DNA of 43,237 bases from Clostridia bacterium (GCA_017440465.1 JAFSHF010000003.1:1-43237); one strand, 5' to 3'; positions 15,063 to 25,564 are shown, numbered from the stretch's first letter. Program-made: numbers and translations. Notes: generated from the letters alone by a model not told the origin.

Positions 15063-16210
15063 TGCAAGCATATATTGATTCTGCAACCGAGCAATTCCGC
15101 GCCCTGCTTACCGAGCAGATCGCCCGCCAGGAGCGGATTGCCGCAGGGAGTAAGGCCAAGGATTTCACCGCGATGGAAAAGATCGTCATCGGTGTTTGCG
15201 GCGGCGACGGCATCGGCCCCATCATCACTCGCGAGGGCGAGCGCGTCCTGCGCTATCTCTTAAAAGATGAAATTGAAGCGGGCAAGATCGAGATCCGCAC
15301 CATCGAAGGCTTGACCTTGGAAAAGCGGGAAGAGGTGGGGAAAGCCATCCCCGAAGATACCTTGGCGGCGCTGAAAGAATGTGATGTCATTCTCAAAGGC
15401 CCCACCACCACCCCCCACGGCGGCAATTTAGAGAGTGCCAATGTGGCGATGCGGCGGGAACTTGATCTTTATGCCAATGTCCGCCCTGTCTGTGTCCCCG
15501 AAGAACATATCGATTGGATCTTCTACCGCGAGAACAGCGAGGGCGAATATGTCCTGGGCAGTCGCGGGGTGGAGATCCCCGAAAAATTGGCGATGGACTT
15601 TAAGGTCACCACCGATGCCGGCACCCGCCGCATCGCAAGGGCCGCCTTTGAATACGCCAAAAACAACGGCAAGACCAATGTGGCGATCGTCACCAAGGCC
15701 AACATTATGAAAAAGACCGACGGTAATTTCTCTAAAATCTGCCATGAAGTTGCCGCCGATTATCCCGAAATCACCGCCGAGGATTGGTATATCGATATTA
15801 TGACCGCCAATCTGGTCAACCCCGCCATCCGCAGTAAGTTCCAAGTATTTGTTCTGCCCAATCTCTATGGTGATATCATCACCGATGAGGCGGCGCAGAT
15901 CCAAGGCGGTGTCGGCACCGCGGGCAGTGCGAATGTGGGGGATACCTACGCGATGTTTGAAGCGGTCCACGGCTCCGCGCCCCGCTTGATCGAGCAGGGC
16001 TTAGGGGAATATGCCAACCCCTCCAGCATCTTCAAAGCCGCGGCGATGCTGCTGCGCCATATCGCCAGAGCGGATGCCGCCGAAAAGTTGGAAAAGGCAC
16101 TCATCATCTGCACCGAAACGGAAAAGAAAGTCATCGCCACCGGCGAAGCCGAAAATGCGAAATGTGCCGAGTTTGCAGACTATGTAATGAGTACAATTAA
16201 GACTCTGTAA
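15062..16210 (+). CDS. Isocitrate dehydrogenase of the isocitrate/isopropylmalate family
   Basis: 382 residues. Oxidatively decarboxylates isocitrate to 2-oxoglutarate. Beta-decarboxylating dehydrogenase motifs are present: GGDGIGPIITREGERVL (nucleotide side), GPTTTPHGG, an arginine-rich substrate segment ESANVAMRRELDLYANVRPV, RENSEGEYV, a catalytic Lys in IVTKANIMK, the metal-binding NLYGDIITDEAAQ, and FEAVHGSAP. About 35 residues precede the usual start of the fold (MEKIVIG...); an internal start at M38 is possible, but the ATG overlapping the aconitase stop is well placed after AAGGAGG. Isopropylmalate dehydrogenase is the main alternative; the neighbours argue for isocitrate. Cofactor choice (NAD or NADP) was not determined. 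Confidence 0.9.
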   Translation: MQAYIDSATEQFRALLTEQIARQERIAAGSKAKDFTAMEKIVIGVCGGDGIGPIITREGERVLRYLLKDEIEAGKIEIRTIEGLTLEKREEVGKAIPEDTLAALKECDVILKGPTTTPHGGNLESANVAMRRELDLYANVRPVCVPEEHIDWIFYRENSEGEYVLGSRGVEIPEKLAMDFKVTTDAGTRRIARAAFEYAKNNGKTNVAIVTKANIMKKTDGNFSKICHEVAADYPEITAEDWYIDIMTANLVNPAIRSKFQVFVLPNLYGDIITDEAAQIQGGVGTAGSANVGDTYAMFEAVHGSAPRLIEQGLGEYANPSSIFKAAAMLLRHIARADAAEKLEKALIICTETEKKVIATGEAENAKCAEFADYVMSTIKTL

Positions 16211-16213
16211 AAA

Positions 16214-16243
16214 GAAAAACCACTCCGCAAGGAGTGGTTTTTT

Positions 16244-16245
<2 letters not shown>
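16214..16245. terminator. Bidirectional terminator between citrate operon and typA
   Basis: AAAACCACTCC and GGAGTGGTTTT arms with a GCAA loop and a T-run. An A-run before the left arm allows use on the minus strand for typA. Confidence 0.92.
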
Positions 16246-18067
<1,822 letters not shown>

Positions 18068-18103
18068 CCTAAACCTTCTTTAATATAAATTCGTAACAGA
18101 AAA

Positions 18104-18112
18104 ATTATAACA
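18104..18112 (-). promoter_or_regulatory. Extended -10 promoter of typA
   Basis: On the minus strand the sequence is TGTTATAAT, the extended -10 TGnTATAAT. No good -35 is seen 17 bp upstream, as is common for extended -10 promoters. It is 37 bp upstream of the typA start. Confidence 0.6.
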
Positions 18113-18206
18113 GACTTATCATCAAAATACCATATATATTTTTGCCAAAATTACGCATTTTTTGCCCCCGAAAACCAAACAATATATAAAAAGGAGTGAA
18201 AAATGA

Positions 18207-18998
18207 ATGGTCAAAGGCAAGGATTTAATGATATTTTTAGCGATTCCGCTTTTGATGGTGGCGGGAATCTTTTTCCTCGGCGCGGGCGGAAGTACCGCCG
18301 ACCCCACCGGCTACGATTGGTATTTTCAGCCCAATGAGGAGCATCTGCAACCGCAGGTGGCAAAGGAAGTGGATCTCGGCGGGCATACGGTGCTTTATTG
18401 CGGCGAGCCCCAAACCAAAAAGGTCTCCATTACCTTTGATGCGGGGTTTGATAAAGGGACCCACGCGCCGATCTTGGATACGCTGAAAGAAAAAGGGGTG
18501 ACCGCCACCTTTTTTGTGGATGGAAATTTCTTAAAGCAGAATGAGGATCTTGTTCGGCGGATGGCGGCGGAGGGGCAGATCATCGGCAATCATAGCCTTC
18601 ATCATCCCGATATGACCAAGTTGACCGATCTTTCCGCCTATCGCACCCAGGTGGATGGTTGGAACGAGATCTTAAGGGGCTACGGCATCGAGCCGTCGGG
18701 ATATTTCCGCTTTCCGCAGGGGCGGTTTTCGGCGCGGGCGTTGGACTATAATGAACTTTTGGGATTGAAAACCGTTTTTTGGAGTTTTGCCTATTACGAT
18801 TGGGTGGAAGACGATCAACCCGATCCGCAGGCGGCACTGCAAAAAATTATGAGCCGAATGCACAACGGTTGCGTTTTACTGCTCCATTCCACCTCTCAAA
18901 CCAACGCGCAGATCTTAGGCACGCTCATCGACAATCTGCGGGCGGAGGGGTATGAGATTGTACCGCTGACACAAATAAAAACGGACATCACCTCATAG
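18207..18998 (+). CDS. PdaA-like polysaccharide deacetylase
   Basis: 263 residues with an N-terminal membrane anchor or signal (about 7-27) and a NodB polysaccharide deacetylase domain (about 70-255). The overall pattern (SITFDAGFDKGTHAPILDTL, FFVDGNF, GNHSLHHPDM, YFRFPQGRFS, TVFWSFAYYDW, GCVLLLHSTSQTNA) is close to PdaA, which removes acetyl from N-acetylmuramate so that muramic delta-lactam can form in spore cortex. Catalytic D78 is present, but the second Asp of the TFDDG motif is Ala79 (Asn in Bacillus PdaA); the metal histidines H129 and H133 are present. This hints at a sporulating lineage. AAGGAG at 18191 and in-frame ATG 18207 decide the start; the ATG at 18203 is out of frame. The stop lies inside a terminator hairpin. 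Confidence 0.82.
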   Translation: MVKGKDLMIFLAIPLLMVAGIFFLGAGGSTADPTGYDWYFQPNEEHLQPQVAKEVDLGGHTVLYCGEPQTKKVSITFDAGFDKGTHAPILDTLKEKGVTATFFVDGNFLKQNEDLVRRMAAEGQIIGNHSLHHPDMTKLTDLSAYRTQVDGWNEILRGYGIEPSGYFRFPQGRFSARALDYNELLGLKTVFWSFAYYDWVEDDQPDPQAALQKIMSRMHNGCVLLLHSTSQTNAQILGTLIDNLRAEGYEIVPLTQIKTDITS

Positions 18999-19019
18999 AT
19001 TTTTATGAGGTGATTTTTT
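18987..19019 (+). terminator. Terminator hairpin containing the next gene's ribosome binding site
   Basis: ATCACCTCATA (18987-18997) and TATGAGGTGAT (19004-19014), perfect 11-bp arms, 6-nt loop, then TTTTT. The left arm includes the pdaA-like stop codon (18996-18998). The right arm includes GAGGTGA, the only Shine-Dalgarno for the phosphate transporter at 19021. Confidence 0.8.
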
Positions 19020-19020
19020 A

Positions 19021-19977
19021 ATGCAATTTTCAGATCTGTTTGCCACTCCGCTCTCTGCCGCTGTGGCGGTGGCGGCGCTGGGGGTTCTCTTTGTCAACGG
19101 TTGGACTGATGCGCCCAATGCCATCGCCTCGGCGGTGGCGACCAACGCCCTTTCGATGCGGCAGGGGGTATTGCTGGCGGGGGTAATGAACGCGTTGGGC
19201 GGCTTGGCGGCACTTTTGATTGGGCAGAAGGTGGCGCAGACCGTTTATTTTATGGGCGATCTTTCGGCCGATGGCGCGGCATTGGCGGCGGCATTGGCGG
19301 CGGTGATCCTATGGGCGGTGGCGGCTTGGCGGTTCGGCATCCCCACCAGCGAGAGCCACGGGCTGATGGCAAGTATTCTGGGCGCGACCGTTGCTTTAGG
19401 GGGCGCGGTATCGATGGTGGCGGTCTGGCGGATGGTTTCGGGGCTGATCCTTTCGGTCTCCTTAGGTTTTTTGGGAGGGCGGTTTTTTAGTTATTTTCTC
19501 GGCAAACTGCGGGCACCGCAACGGTTCTGGCAGGGTGGGCAGGTGGTCTCGGCGGGGCTGATGGCCTTTGCCCACGGTCTGCAGGATACCCCCAAATTTG
19601 CTTCGGTCTTGTTGCTTTGCCAAGGGATGCAGGGGGAGTTTGAACTGCCTTTTTGGCTGATGCTTTTATGCAGCGGGGTGATCAGTTTGGGTACGCTATT
19701 GGGCGGCGGCAGGATCATCCGCAAGGTGGGCGGCGCGATGGTGCAGATGGATCTGCAAAGCGGCTTTGCCGCCGATCTGGCGGGGACGTTCAGTTTATTG
19801 CTCTCCACCTTTCAAGGTCTTCCGGTCAGCACCACCCACGCTAAAACCTGCGCCATGATGGGGGCGGCGGGGAAGGTGGACCTTAAAATTGCGGCATCGA
19901 TGTTTGTTGCTTGGCTTTTGACCTTTCCTGCCTGCTTTTTTTTGAGTTTTTTTCTGACGATGCTATTCACAATTTAA
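19021..19977 (+). CDS. PiT-family inorganic phosphate permease
   Basis: 318-residue integral membrane protein with about ten hydrophobic segments, in two inverted halves as in PiT. The signature pair is present: FVNGWTDAPNAIASAVATNAL in the first half and GLPVSTTHAKTCAMMGA in the second (the internal repeat of the GxxDxxN-A and T-H motifs); IPTSESHGLM is also typical. It should cotransport phosphate with a cation (H+ or Na+). Start 19021 lies only 7 bp after a GAGGTGA that is part of a terminator hairpin, so expression may depend on read-through or re-folding. No phoU/pit accessory gene lies next to it. Confidence 0.88.
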   Translation: MQFSDLFATPLSAAVAVAALGVLFVNGWTDAPNAIASAVATNALSMRQGVLLAGVMNALGGLAALLIGQKVAQTVYFMGDLSADGAALAAALAAVILWAVAAWRFGIPTSESHGLMASILGATVALGGAVSMVAVWRMVSGLILSVSLGFLGGRFFSYFLGKLRAPQRFWQGGQVVSAGLMAFAHGLQDTPKFASVLLLCQGMQGEFELPFWLMLLCSGVISLGTLLGGGRIIRKVGGAMVQMDLQSGFAADLAGTFSLLLSTFQGLPVSTTHAKTCAMMGAAGKVDLKIAASMFVAWLLTFPACFFLSFFLTMLFTI

Positions 19978-19994
19978 AAAAATTGTGCTATACT
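19966..19994 (+). promoter_or_regulatory. Promoter for metallopeptidase-ABC exporter unit
   Basis: TTCACA (19966-19971), 17 bp, TATACT (19989-19994). The -35 overlaps the end of the phosphate permease coding region. Confidence 0.7.
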
Positions 19995-20024
19995 TTTAAA
20001 AACATATAGAAAGTAAAGCAAAGT

Positions 20025-20522
20025 ATGAAAATAATATGGAGTCAACGTAAAACGTTAGCGCTTTGTATCAACCGCCAAGGCGAGCCGGAGGTCCGCGCCC
20101 CTTACGGTTGCCCCAAAGCGGTGATCGAGCGGTTTATCCAAAAGAACCAAGCGTGGATCGATCGCCGATTGGATGAACAAAAAAACCAAAAGCAGTATTC
20201 TGCCGAAGAAATTGCCGCATTGCGTAAGCGCGCCAAGGAATATCTGCCCCCAAGGGTAGCCTATTACGCCGCGCAGATGGGGGTGGCTCCCACCGCGGTG
20301 AGGATCACCTCGGCACGCACCCGCTACGGCAGTTGCAGCGGGAGAAACAGTATTAATTTTTCGCTGTATTTGATGGAGAAAAGCGATCGGGCGATCGATT
20401 ATGTGGTGGTACACGAGCTGGCGCATATCAAGCAACATAACCATAGCCCCACTTTTTATAAAGAGATCGAAAAGATCCTTCCGGACTATAAAGAAAGAAT
20501 TAAGGAATTAAAACAAAAATGA
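20025..20522 (+). CDS. YgjP-like (DUF45/M48) metallopeptidase
   Basis: 165 residues, cytosolic, with no signal peptide or membrane segment. Zinc-protease motif VVHELAHIKQHNHSPTFY (HExxH, with a third ligand probably the His in the NHSPTFY part), preceded by the family hallmark TRYGSCSGRNSINFSLYLM. This is the YgjP / DUF45 family, sometimes annotated as SprT-like. The substrate is unknown. It overlaps the ABC exporter by 4 bp (ATGA), so the two are translationally coupled. Confidence 0.87.
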   Translation: MKIIWSQRKTLALCINRQGEPEVRAPYGCPKAVIERFIQKNQAWIDRRLDEQKNQKQYSAEEIAALRKRAKEYLPPRVAYYAAQMGVAPTAVRITSARTRYGSCSGRNSINFSLYLMEKSDRAIDYVVVHELAHIKQHNHSPTFYKEIEKILPDYKERIKELKQK

Positions 20523-22237
20523 TTAAGAAGTTTATCTCATACTATAAGCCCCATTGGAAGCTCTTTTGGGCGGATATGTTCTTTGCCACCCTGGGCGGCG
20601 GGATCGCGCTGGTCATTCCTCTGCTGGTGCGGCTGATCACCGGCGATATCATCCATCGACCCGATGCATTAAAGTGGATCTTGATCATTGCGGCGGCGAT
20701 GGTGGGCTTGATCGCGCTGGAGGCCTATTGCTCTTATTTTACCGCAAACTATGGGCACGTGATGGGTGCCAAGATGGAATATACCATGCGCGCCGAGCTT
20801 TTTGAGCATTATCAGAAATTATCTTTTAGTTTTTATGATAATCAAAAGGTCGGGCATCTGATGAGCCGCATCGGCAACGATCTTTTCGATATTGCCGAGT
20901 TGGCGCACCACGGACCCGAAGATATCTTCATCTCGCTGATGAAGCTGGTCGGATCTTTGATCATTATGATGAGCCTGAATTGGAAGTTGGGCGTGGTTGC
21001 TCTGCTGATTTTGCCCATTATGATCTTATTTGCCGCCAAATGCAATATAAAGATGCGCTCGGCATTCAAGCGCAGCCGCGAAAAGATCTCGGAATTCAAT
21101 GCGGGGATGGAGGATAACCTTTCGGGCATTCGGGTGGTCAAATCCTTTGCCAATGAAGGGGAAGAGTCCAAAAAATTCGCGGTGGTCAATGACGGGCTGC
21201 TGGATGCCAAAAAATTTGCCTATCGCAATATGGGCATCTTCCATTCGGGGTTGGGTGCCTTCACCACCTTTATCACCATCGCGGTGCTGGTGGCGGGCGC
21301 AATATTGATTACCTATGGGCAGTTGACCGCCACCGATCTGGTCACCTTTGTTCTTTATATCAATAACTTTACCGAGCCGGTGCGTAAGCTGATCAATTTC
21401 ACCGAGCAGTTCCAAAACGGTGCCACCGCCTTTGGCCGTTTCCGCGAGATGATGGAAGTTCCCATCGAGATCGTGGATGAAACCGATGCCATCGCCCCGC
21501 CCCGCTTTGAGGGGAATGTTTCCTTTGAGGATGTTTCCTTCCATTACCCCGAGCACGAAAAGGTCGTTCTCTCCAAGGTGACCTTGGATGTGCGCGCCGG
21601 CGAATATATCGCTTTGGTGGGCGAGTCGGGGGCAGGAAAATCCACCCTTTGCAATCTGATTCCCCGCTTTTATGAAGTCAGCGACGGCACCATTAAGATC
21701 GATGGGGAAGATATCCGTCGGTATACCTTAAAGGGTCTGCGGGATCAGATCGGGATGGTGCAGCAGGATGTCTATCTCTTTGCAGGGACGGTGATGGAAA
21801 ATATCCGCTACGGCCGCCCCGATGCCACCGAAGAGGAGATCATCGAGGCCGCCAAGAAGGCAAACGCCCATGAATTTATTTTATCGCTCCCCAATGGGTA
21901 TCATACCGATATCGGTCAGCGGGGCATCAAGCTTTCGGGCGGGCAGAAACAGCGCCTTTCCATCGCCCGCGTATTCTTAAAGAACCCGCCGATCTTGATC
22001 TTCGACGAAGCCACCAGCGCGTTGGACAACGAAAGTGAGCGGGTGGTGCAGGAGAGCCTGGAGGTGCTGGCGAAAGATCGCACCACCTTTGTCATCGCCC
22101 ATCGCTTATCCACCATCCGCAATGCGGATCGGATCTTGGTGCTGACCGAAGAAGGTATCGCGGAACAGGGTTCCCACGCGGAACTCTTGGAAAAGAACGG
22201 AATATACGCAGAATTATATAATATGCAATTTAACTGA
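20519..22237 (+). CDS. ABC exporter, fused membrane and ATPase domains
   Basis: 572 residues: six membrane segments in about 1-310, then an ATP-binding domain. Walker A GESGAGKST, Q-loop GMVQQDVYLFAGTV, signature LSGGQKQRLSIAR, Walker B ILIFDEATSALD with the catalytic Glu, and the H-loop IAHRLST are all canonical, so a homodimer with two active sites is expected. It belongs to the type IV (MsbA/BmrA-like) exporters; the cargo (drug, lipid or peptide) cannot be read from the sequence. It is translationally coupled to the metallopeptidase upstream and followed after 15 bp by the small SLOG-like gene. Confidence 0.92.
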   Translation: MIKKFISYYKPHWKLFWADMFFATLGGGIALVIPLLVRLITGDIIHRPDALKWILIIAAAMVGLIALEAYCSYFTANYGHVMGAKMEYTMRAELFEHYQKLSFSFYDNQKVGHLMSRIGNDLFDIAELAHHGPEDIFISLMKLVGSLIIMMSLNWKLGVVALLILPIMILFAAKCNIKMRSAFKRSREKISEFNAGMEDNLSGIRVVKSFANEGEESKKFAVVNDGLLDAKKFAYRNMGIFHSGLGAFTTFITIAVLVAGAILITYGQLTATDLVTFVLYINNFTEPVRKLINFTEQFQNGATAFGRFREMMEVPIEIVDETDAIAPPRFEGNVSFEDVSFHYPEHEKVVLSKVTLDVRAGEYIALVGESGAGKSTLCNLIPRFYEVSDGTIKIDGEDIRRYTLKGLRDQIGMVQQDVYLFAGTVMENIRYGRPDATEEEIIEAAKKANAHEFILSLPNGYHTDIGQRGIKLSGGQKQRLSIARVFLKNPPILIFDEATSALDNESERVVQESLEVLAKDRTTFVIAHRLSTIRNADRILVLTEEGIAEQGSHAELLEKNGIYAELYNMQFN

Positions 22238-22252
22238 TTTTGGGAGTTTTTT

Positions 22253-22585
22253 ATGATCGTTGCCATTATCGGATCCCGCGATCTCTGGGTCGCGGATTTT
22301 GAAAAATATCTGCCCGAGGGGGTCGAGGAGATCGTTTCGGGCGGTGCCCGCGGCATTGATACCGCCGCGCGAAAATATGCGCAGGAAAAGGGCATCAAGC
22401 TCAAGGAGTTCTTGCCCGACTATGCCGCCCACGGCAACCGCGCACCCCTATTGCGCAATTTGGAGATTATTGACTACAGCGATCTGGTCCTTGCCTTTTG
22501 GGATGGGAGTTCCCGCGGCACCAAATTTGTCATCGACCAGTGCAAAAAGAGAGGGAAACCCTGCAAGATCTTTTTAAAAAAATAA
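22253..22585 (+). CDS. DUF2493 / SLOG-superfamily small protein
   Basis: 110 residues. It starts MIVAIIGSRD and contains EIVSGGARGIDTAARKYAQE and SDLVLAFWDGSSRGTKFVIDQC, the pattern of DUF2493 proteins in the SLOG/Rossmann superfamily (related to DprA and LOG nucleotide-binding folds). It probably binds a nucleotide or nucleotide-derived ligand; no precise role is known. It is the last gene of the apparent metallopeptidase-ABC unit, with weak Shine-Dalgarno GGGAG, and is followed by a terminator. Confidence 0.8.
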   Translation: MIVAIIGSRDLWVADFEKYLPEGVEEIVSGGARGIDTAARKYAQEKGIKLKEFLPDYAAHGNRAPLLRNLEIIDYSDLVLAFWDGSSRGTKFVIDQCKKRGKPCKIFLKK

Positions 22586-22616
22586 AAAGTGTATTCCCGC
22601 AGGGGAATGCATTTTT
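22584..22616 (+). terminator. Terminator after DUF2493 gene
   Basis: AAAAAGTGTATTCCC pairs with GGGAATGCATTTTTT through two G-U pairs, with a short loop and a T-run. Confidence 0.85.
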
Positions 22617-22682
22617 TGTTTCTGAATATTTTAGAAATAAATGCCAAACCTTATTTAAGGAGACATACTTTGAGGAGTTACA

Positions 22683-23702
22683 ATGATGAAAATAGCCTTT
22701 TTCGACACAAAACCTTACGATAAAGAATCCTTTTTGAAATTTGCCGATCGGGCGCAGTTCAAATTTTTTGAAACTAAGCTCAATGAGGATACGGTGGATC
22801 TGGCGCATGGCTTTGATGCGGTTTGTGCCTTTGTCAACGATACGATCGATGCCAAGGTGATCGATCGATTGCAGGCGATGGGGGTGCAGGTATTGGCGTT
22901 GCGCTGTGCCGGCTTTAACAATGTGGATATGAATCACGCTTACGGCAGATTGCATATTTTGCGGGTGCCCGCCTATTCGCCCTATGCGGTGGCGGAGCAT
23001 ACGATGGCATTGTTGCTGACCTCCATCCGAAGAATTCATAAGGCGTATATTCGCAGTAAGGATTTTAATTTCAGCTTAGCGGGGCTGACCGGCTTTGATC
23101 TGCACGGTAAGACCGTCGGTGTCATCGGAACAGGGCGGATCGGGCGTGTTTTTATTGAAATCTGCCGCGGTTTTGGGATGAAGGTCCTTGCCTATGATAA
23201 ATATCCCGCCGCCGATGCGGGGCTCGATTATGTCCCGCTGGAAACCCTGCTGGCGCAAAGCGACATTATCTCCCTTCATTGCCCTCTGACCGAGGAGACC
23301 CACCATATGATCGACGAAGAGGCTTTAAAGCAATGCAAGAGCGGGGTGGTGCTGCTCAATACCTCCCGCGGGGCGTTGGTGGATGCCGAAGCGCTGCTGC
23401 AGGCAATCAAATCCCGCAAGGTGGGAGCGGCGTGTCTGGATGTTTACGAAGAGGAATCGGAATTCTTCTTTGAAGATAATTCGGGGCATATTATGGAGGA
23501 TGATACCTTGGCGCGATTAATCTCCATGCCCAATGTCATCGTCACTTCCCACCAAGCGTTTTTGACGCAGGAGGCACTGGAGAATATCGCTCAGACCACG
23601 ATGGAAAATTTAGAAACCTTTTTTGAACAGGGGCAATGCCCCAATGAATTATGCTACCGCGGCGGATCTGCGGAGGATTGCCGATCAGGGAAATGTTTTT
23701 GA
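22683..23702 (+). CDS. ldhA: D-lactate dehydrogenase (D-2-hydroxyacid dehydrogenase)
   Basis: 339 residues. NAD-dependent reduction of pyruvate to D-lactate, a fermentation end step. Two-domain 2-hydroxyacid dehydrogenase: catalytic domain with RCAGFNNVDM and VPAYSPYAVAEHTMALLL, Rossmann GTGRIGRVFIEICRGFGMKVLAYD, catalytic Arg in NTSRGALVDAEAL, the acid in AACLDVYEEESEFF (with the FFEDNSG insert typical of fermentative D-LDH), and catalytic His in TSHQAFLTQEAL. The insert and length favour D-LDH over other hydroxyacid dehydrogenases. GAGGAG at 22672 lies 5 bp from ATG 22683 and 8 bp from ATG 22686, so either may be the true start. A Cys-containing tail (DCRSGKCF) is slightly longer than usual. 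Confidence 0.88.
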   Translation: MMKIAFFDTKPYDKESFLKFADRAQFKFFETKLNEDTVDLAHGFDAVCAFVNDTIDAKVIDRLQAMGVQVLALRCAGFNNVDMNHAYGRLHILRVPAYSPYAVAEHTMALLLTSIRRIHKAYIRSKDFNFSLAGLTGFDLHGKTVGVIGTGRIGRVFIEICRGFGMKVLAYDKYPAADAGLDYVPLETLLAQSDIISLHCPLTEETHHMIDEEALKQCKSGVVLLNTSRGALVDAEALLQAIKSRKVGAACLDVYEEESEFFFEDNSGHIMEDDTLARLISMPNVIVTSHQAFLTQEALENIAQTTMENLETFFEQGQCPNELCYRGGSAEDCRSGKCF

Positions 23703-23773
23703 TTTATTCACTTGATTATTAAAGCGGATATTTGTATAATAAAATTAAGAATATTCCCAAAGAGGTGAATCAA

Positions 23774-25564
23774 ATGGAAATTACCAAAGATATTAAATAT
23801 ATCGGTGTCAACGACCACCGGATCGATCTGTTTGAAGGGCAATATGAGGTCCCCAACGGAATGGCGTATAATTCCTATGTTATTCTGGATGAAAAGATCG
23901 CTGTGATGGATACCGTCGATGCCAACTTCACCCACGAATGGCTGGATAATCTGCAAAACGCCTTGGGCGGCAGAACCCCCGATTATCTCATTGTCCAGCA
24001 TATGGAGCCGGATCATTCCGCCAATATCCATAATTTTGTCAAGACCTATCCCGATGCCAAGATCGTCTCTTCCGCCAAAGCCTTTGCGATGATGAAGAAC
24101 TTTTTCGGAACCGATTATTCCGAAAAGCAGATCGTTGTGGGGGAAGGGGATACCCTTTCGCTGGGCAAGCATCAGCTTTCCTTTGTGGCGGCGCCGATGG
24201 TCCATTGGCCGGAGGTCATTGTGACCTATGATGCCACCGATAAGGTGCTCTTCTCTGCCGATGGATTTGGAAAGTTCGGTGCGCTGGATGTGGAAGAAGA
24301 TTGGGCGTGCGAAGCCCGCCGCTATTATATCGGCATTGTGGGTAAATACGGTGCGCAGGTGCAGAATCTGCTGAAAAAAGCCGCAGGGCTGGAGATCGAG
24401 ATCATCTGCCCGCTCCACGGCCCGATCCTGACCGAAAATCTCGGTTATTATCTCAATCTTTATAATACCTGGTCTTCCTATCAGCCCGAAGAAGAAGGGA
24501 TTATGATCGCCTACACTTCGGTCTACGGCAATACCAAAAAAGCAGTGGTGCAGTTGGCGGAAAAACTCAAAGCCAACGGCTGCCCCAAGGTGGTGGTCAA
24601 TGACCTTGCCCGCTGCGATATGGCAGAAGCGGTGGAGGATGCCTTCCGCTATAGTAAGTTGGTGCTTGCCACCACCACCTATAATGCCGAGATCTTCCCC
24701 TTTATGCGGGAATTTATCAACCATCTCACCGAGCGGAACTTCAGCAACCGCACCGTCGCTCTGATCGAGAACGGCAGCTGGGCGCCGGTGGCGGCGAAGG
24801 TGATGCGGGGGATGTTTGAAAAGAGTAAGAACATTACTTTTGCGGAAAATACCGTTCGCATCCTCTCGTCGTTGAATGATGAAAGCAAGGCGCAGATGGA
24901 TGCGCTGGTGCAGGAACTTTGCAAAGAATATTTAGCGCAGCAGGATGAAACCGCCGATAAGAACGATCTCAAGGCACTCTTTAATATCGGCTACGGTCTG
25001 TATGTGGTGACCTCCAACGACGGAAAGAAGGATAACGGCCTGATCGTCAACACGGTGACCCAGGTGACCGATGCCCCCAACCGCATTGCTGTTACCATCA
25101 ATAAGCAAAATTATTCCCATCATATCATCAAGCAGACCGGCAAGATGAATGTCAACTGCTTATCGGTGGATGCGCCCTTTGCGGTGTTTGAAAAGTTTGG
25201 TTTTATGAGCGGGCGGAATGTGGATAAATTCGCCGATTGCGAACCCTTGCGCTCCGATAACGGCTTGATCTTCCTGCCGCGGTATGTCAATGCGATGATG
25301 AGCCTGAAGGTGGAGGAATATCTGGATCTGGATACCCACGGAATGTTTATCTGCTCGGTGACGGAGGCGCGGGTGCTTTCCGATAAGGAGACCATGACCT
25401 ATACCTATTATCAGAAGAATGTCAAGCCCAAGCCCGAAACCGAAGGCAAGAAGGGCTATGTCTGCCGTATCTGCGGGTTTGTCTACGAAGGGCATCCCTT
25501 GCCGGAGGATTTTATCTGCCCCTTATGTAAACACGGCGCTGCCGATTTTGAAGAAATTAAGTAA
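23774..25564 (+). CDS. Multidomain flavodiiron protein with flavin reductase and rubredoxin domains
   Basis: 596 residues from ATG 23774, chosen because AGAGGTG lies 7 bp upstream; the upstream in-frame extension is not supported. Domains in order: metallo-beta-lactamase-like diiron domain (about 1-240) with HMEPDH ligands H76, E78, D80 and H81; flavodoxin-like FMN domain (about 242-390, AYTSVYGNTKKAV); flavin-reductase split-barrel domain (about 400-545, FNIGYGLYVVTSNDGKK); rubredoxin domain (about 558-596, YVCRICGFVYEG, FICPLCKHG). The core reduces O2 to water or NO to N2O. The two extra domains could carry electrons from NAD(P)H through flavin and rubredoxin within one chain; direct NAD(P)H use is inference. 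It lies 13 bp ahead of desulfoferrodoxin. Confidence 0.93.
   Translation: MEITKDIKYIGVNDHRIDLFEGQYEVPNGMAYNSYVILDEKIAVMDTVDANFTHEWLDNLQNALGGRTPDYLIVQHMEPDHSANIHNFVKTYPDAKIVSSAKAFAMMKNFFGTDYSEKQIVVGEGDTLSLGKHQLSFVAAPMVHWPEVIVTYDATDKVLFSADGFGKFGALDVEEDWACEARRYYIGIVGKYGAQVQNLLKKAAGLEIEIICPLHGPILTENLGYYLNLYNTWSSYQPEEEGIMIAYTSVYGNTKKAVVQLAEKLKANGCPKVVVNDLARCDMAEAVEDAFRYSKLVLATTTYNAEIFPFMREFINHLTERNFSNRTVALIENGSWAPVAAKVMRGMFEKSKNITFAENTVRILSSLNDESKAQMDALVQELCKEYLAQQDETADKNDLKALFNIGYGLYVVTSNDGKKDNGLIVNTVTQVTDAPNRIAVTINKQNYSHHIIKQTGKMNVNCLSVDAPFAVFEKFGFMSGRNVDKFADCEPLRSDNGLIFLPRYVNAMMSLKVEEYLDLDTHGMFICSVTEARVLSDKETMTYTYYQKNVKPKPETEGKKGYVCRICGFVYEGHPLPEDFICPLCKHGAADFEEIK

Noticed and set aside
22683-23702. 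Vancomycin-type VanH dehydrogenase
   Set aside because: No vanA/vanX-like neighbours; the sequence and context fit fermentative D-lactate dehydrogenase.
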